Source of the DNA: Halogeometricum rufum | GTDB lineage: Archaea; Halobacteriota; Halobacteria; Halobacteriales; Haloferacaceae | Direction of reading: 5' to 3' | DNA: 64,000 nt | NCBI RefSeq assembly: GCF_900112175.1 | Contig: NZ_FOYT01000002.1 | Span: 434,001-498,000, forward strand | Shown here: piece after piece, positions 62,387 to 64,000 of the stretch | Numbering within the stretch: position 1 is the first letter of the stretch | Layout of the letters: every line of letters starts with the position of its first letter | Notes under the pieces: generated by a model | The model's input: the letters and a program-made list of their open reading frames with translations, nothing else | Told to the model about the DNA's origin: nothing | Database searches by the model: none | Program-made: the position numbers and the translations under genes

Positions 62387-62670
62387 GCGGAGTCACCTCC
62401 GTGCGACGAAGTCGTGACCGGCGGAGAACAATCGTCGGTCACGCGGAGTCACCTCCGTGCGACGAAATCGTGACCGGCGGAGAACAATCGTCGGTCACGC
62501 GGAGTCACCTCCGTGCGACGAAGTCGTGACCGGCGGAGAACAATCGTCGGTCACGCGGAGTCACCTCCGTGCGACGAAGTCGTGACCGGCGGAGAACAAT
62601 CGTCGGTCACGCGGAGTCACCTCCGTGCGACGAAATCGTGACCGGGGGAGAACGGTCGTCGGTCACGCGG
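62376..62670 (-). repeat. 56-bp tandem repeat array (5.3 copies) encoding coupled micro-ORFs
   Basis: A 295-bp array with unit length exactly 56 bp; unit joins lie at 62457, 62513, 62569 and 62625. On the minus strand each unit has the perfect Shine-Dalgarno GGAGGTGA, six bases, then GTG. From each GTG a 19-codon frame (MTDDCSPPVTTSSHGGDSA) runs to TGA, which overlaps the next GTG as GTGA. Five such frames: 62607-62666, 62551-62610, 62495-62554, 62439-62498, 62383-62442. The first overlaps the uspA stop (62663) and the fifth the permease GTG (62386). Copies are nearly identical; the first has Arg for Cys. Not CRISPR: no spacers. Confidence 0.92.
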
Positions 62671-63121
62671 CGTCCTCCTCGTCGGCGTCCGGCAGGGTGA
62701 CCACCGGCAGGTCGCTCTCGGTCACGAGCGATTTGCGGGTGTCGCCGGAGAACAGGTCCCACCACCGACTCCCCCCGCGCGGCGTGAACGCGATGCACGT
62801 CGCGCCGACGTCGTGGGCGGCGTCGATGATGGTGTCGGCGACGTCGGTGCCGTAGCGGAGGTCCGTCTCCACCTCGACGCCCGCGTCTTCGCCCGCCTCG
62901 CGGACGAGTGCGAACAGTTCGTCCGCGAGGTCCTCGCGTTGTTCGACCGACGCCTTGTCCGGGGCGCCGCCGGCCTTCTCGATGACGTGGACGAAGACGG
63001 CGCGCCCCCCGACGGCGGCGACGTGCGGCAGGACGGCGTCGGCCGTCGCGGCGGCGTCGTCGGCGTTCGCGACGGGGACGAGCGGTCGGTCGAACAGCGA
63101 CCGAGGCGACCCCTCAGCCAT
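62663..63121 (-). CDS. Universal stress protein (UspA family), stand-alone
   Basis: A 152-residue UspA-fold protein (ATG 63121, MAEGSPRSLF; an ATG at 63142 adds seven residues). PLVPVANADDAAATADAVLP begins the nucleotide fold; DVADTIIDAAHDVGATCIAFTPRGGS and KSLVTESDLPVVTLP are the usual Usp ends. Its TGA overlaps the GTG of the first micro-ORF (62666), so it, the micro-ORFs and the permease form one coupled unit. Function presumed in stress or regulation of the linked transporter. Confidence 0.86.
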   Translation of the reverse strand: MAEGSPRSLFDRPLVPVANADDAAATADAVLPHVAAVGGRAVFVHVIEKAGGAPDKASVEQREDLADELFALVREAGEDAGVEVETDLRYGTDVADTIIDAAHDVGATCIAFTPRGGSRWWDLFSGDTRKSLVTESDLPVVTLPDADEEDAA

Positions 63122-63405
63122 GCTGGCCACCGCCGTCGACACCGGGTCCGGTTCGGCGGCCGGGCGTCTCCCGGTCCGCGCCCGCGTCGTCGCGTTCGGC
63201 CCGGAGTCCCCCGACCCTCCGGTCGTCCCCCGCGGAACGAGACGTACGTGTACGTGAACGGATGCGACACAGAGTCATACGAGAGCGATTGTCCCTCCTC
63301 GGCTTTAGAAGTTCGCAAACCGACGTACCGGCGGCCGCGGCCGATTCGGCCTCGACGGACCGACCCGGACCGCCGGCCGACGGGACGTGCCGTCGCCCGC
63401 CCGAC

Positions 63406-63804
63406 TCAGACCGCCGCGACCCACGCGCGGTAGTCGTCGTCGCGGCCGTACACCTCGACGAACACCCGGTCGACGAAGGCGGCGAGGCGGTTCGCGTCCG
63501 ACCGCGCGATGATGCGGAGGTTCGTCCCCTCGGCCTCCTCGGGCGACTCCATCCGGTCGATGCGGAACTCCGGGAAGTCGGTCAGGAGGGTCTTCGCGCG
63601 TTCGAGTTCCGCCTCGGTCAGGTCCATGTTGAACGTCTGGTCGGCGAACTGCACCCACGGCGCCGGGGCGTCCTCCCCGTCCACGTCCGGGTCGTGCTCG
63701 ACTTCGACGGTCAGGAACGGACTCGCGCGCGTCCGGTGGGCGGTGACCGCCTCGGCGAACAGTTTCCGTCGCGCTTTCGGGTCGTCGGCGTCGAATCTGG
63801 TCAT
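63406..63804 (-). CDS. Conserved haloarchaeal protein, 132 residues
   Basis: A soluble acidic protein, MTRFDADDPKARRKLF, with an N-terminal helical part, a beta pair (FLTVEVEHDPDVDGED; PWVQFADQTFNMD), a helix LTEAELERAKTLLTDFPEF, and a final helix RLAAFVDRVFVEVYGRD. The arrangement recalls small two-layer domains conserved in haloarchaea; function unknown. ATG 63804 is the only good start. Transcribed alone, 284 bp from the usp gene, with the gap containing no gene. Confidence 0.72.
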   Translation of the reverse strand: MTRFDADDPKARRKLFAEAVTAHRTRASPFLTVEVEHDPDVDGEDAPAPWVQFADQTFNMDLTEAELERAKTLLTDFPEFRIDRMESPEEAEGTNLRIIARSDANRLAAFVDRVFVEVYGRDDDYRAWVAAV

Positions 63805-63853
63805 ACCGGACGTTCGTCGCCGTCGGTAGAAAAACGAGGGGGACTCGGGCGGG

Positions 63854-64000
63854 TCAGAGCAGCGTCACCACGGCCAGCAACGCGAGGGCGGAGACGACGA
63901 CGAGCGACACCGCGAGGACGGCCACCGGGGCCAGACCCGCGTCGCGCATCGCTTCGAGGCGCACGTCCAGTCCGAGGCCGGCGAACGCCAGCGCGAACAG
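63854..64000 (-). CDS. YeiH-like putative sulfate exporter, C-terminal fragment
   Basis: Only the last 48 codons are present; the rest lies beyond the window edge. The peptide reads LFALAFAGLGLDVRLEAMRDAG followed by a hydrophobic helix ending at TGA 63854-63856. FALAFxGLGLDxRL..R.AG is a hallmark of the YeiH/Cons_hypoth698 membrane family (putative sulfate exporters). Function is inferred from this segment alone. Confidence 0.65.
   Translation of the reverse strand: MFALAFAGLGLDVRLEAMRDAGLAPVAVLAVSLVVVSALALLAVVTLL

Noticed and set aside
62376-62670. CRISPR array at the 56-bp repeats
   Set aside because: The units abut directly with no spacers, and the repeats fit translation signals of the downstream gene. 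No cas genes are nearby.

Overview
The window is chromosomal DNA from a halophilic archaeon, most plausibly of the Haloferax/Halogeometricum branch (Haloferacales). The evidence is very high GC with strong third-position G/C bias, acidic proteins, many leaderless genes with a TATA-like box about 25-30 nt before the start, a PGF-CTERM S-layer glycoprotein, class III-signal pilins, RfcL with a C-terminal PIP box, GatD, and an elongator tRNA-Met with an intron in the anticodon loop. I cannot assign the genus from the sequence alone.

Layout. 1-7.0 kb: regulators, three GNAT acetyltransferases, an FMN flavoprotein and several membrane proteins. 7.0-8.1 kb: a MntA-HepT (type VII) toxin-antitoxin pair wedged between a relic of the rfcL 5' end and the real rfcL. 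8.1-12.6 kb: rfcL, an F420-dependent LLM oxidoreductase, a zinc alcohol dehydrogenase and a 58-residue zinc-ribbon protein. 12.6-15.1 kb: a polar amino-acid ABC importer operon. 15.3-20 kb: heme A synthase, an M24-like protein without metal ligands, and the MaeB malic enzyme/PTA fusion, whose last 41 bp are repeated downstream. 20-30 kb: permeases, RNase HI, CBS protein, PAP2 phosphatase, a P-loop kinase lacking the Walker lysine, asparaginase, aldo/keto reductase. 30-35.4 kb: cell surface region, with two tandem type IV pilins, a 917-bp non-coding stretch, the S-layer glycoprotein gene and tRNA-Met(CAU). 35.5-47.3 kb: DUF7115, DUF5830, VTT protein, GpmI, DUF1405, an ArsR-like regulator, a DUF4129-DUF58-membrane operon, GatD plus GNAT. 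47.4-60 kb: fasciclin protein, carA/lrp divergent pair, PHP and diacylglycerol-kinase-like genes, Idi overlapping a JAMM protease, SDR, lipoprotein, KynU beside an HGGGW alpha/beta hydrolase, AIR-synthase-like protein, PAS histidine kinase, epoxide-hydrolase-like enzyme. 60-64 kb: an APC permease-USP fusion and a stand-alone USP, joined by a 56-bp tandem repeat array that encodes five stop/start-overlapping 19-residue micro-ORFs; then a hypothetical gene and the truncated end of a YeiH-like permease.

Most genes are housekeeping or conserved haloarchaeal. The structures that ordinary annotation would miss are (i) the MntA-HepT insertion flanked by direct repeats of the rfcL promoter and first six codons, with a palindrome over its own promoter, (ii) the micro-ORF relay between uspA and the permease, and (iii) the duplicated 3' end of maeB bracketing two hairpins. 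All identifications are from reading translations and motifs; no database search was run.
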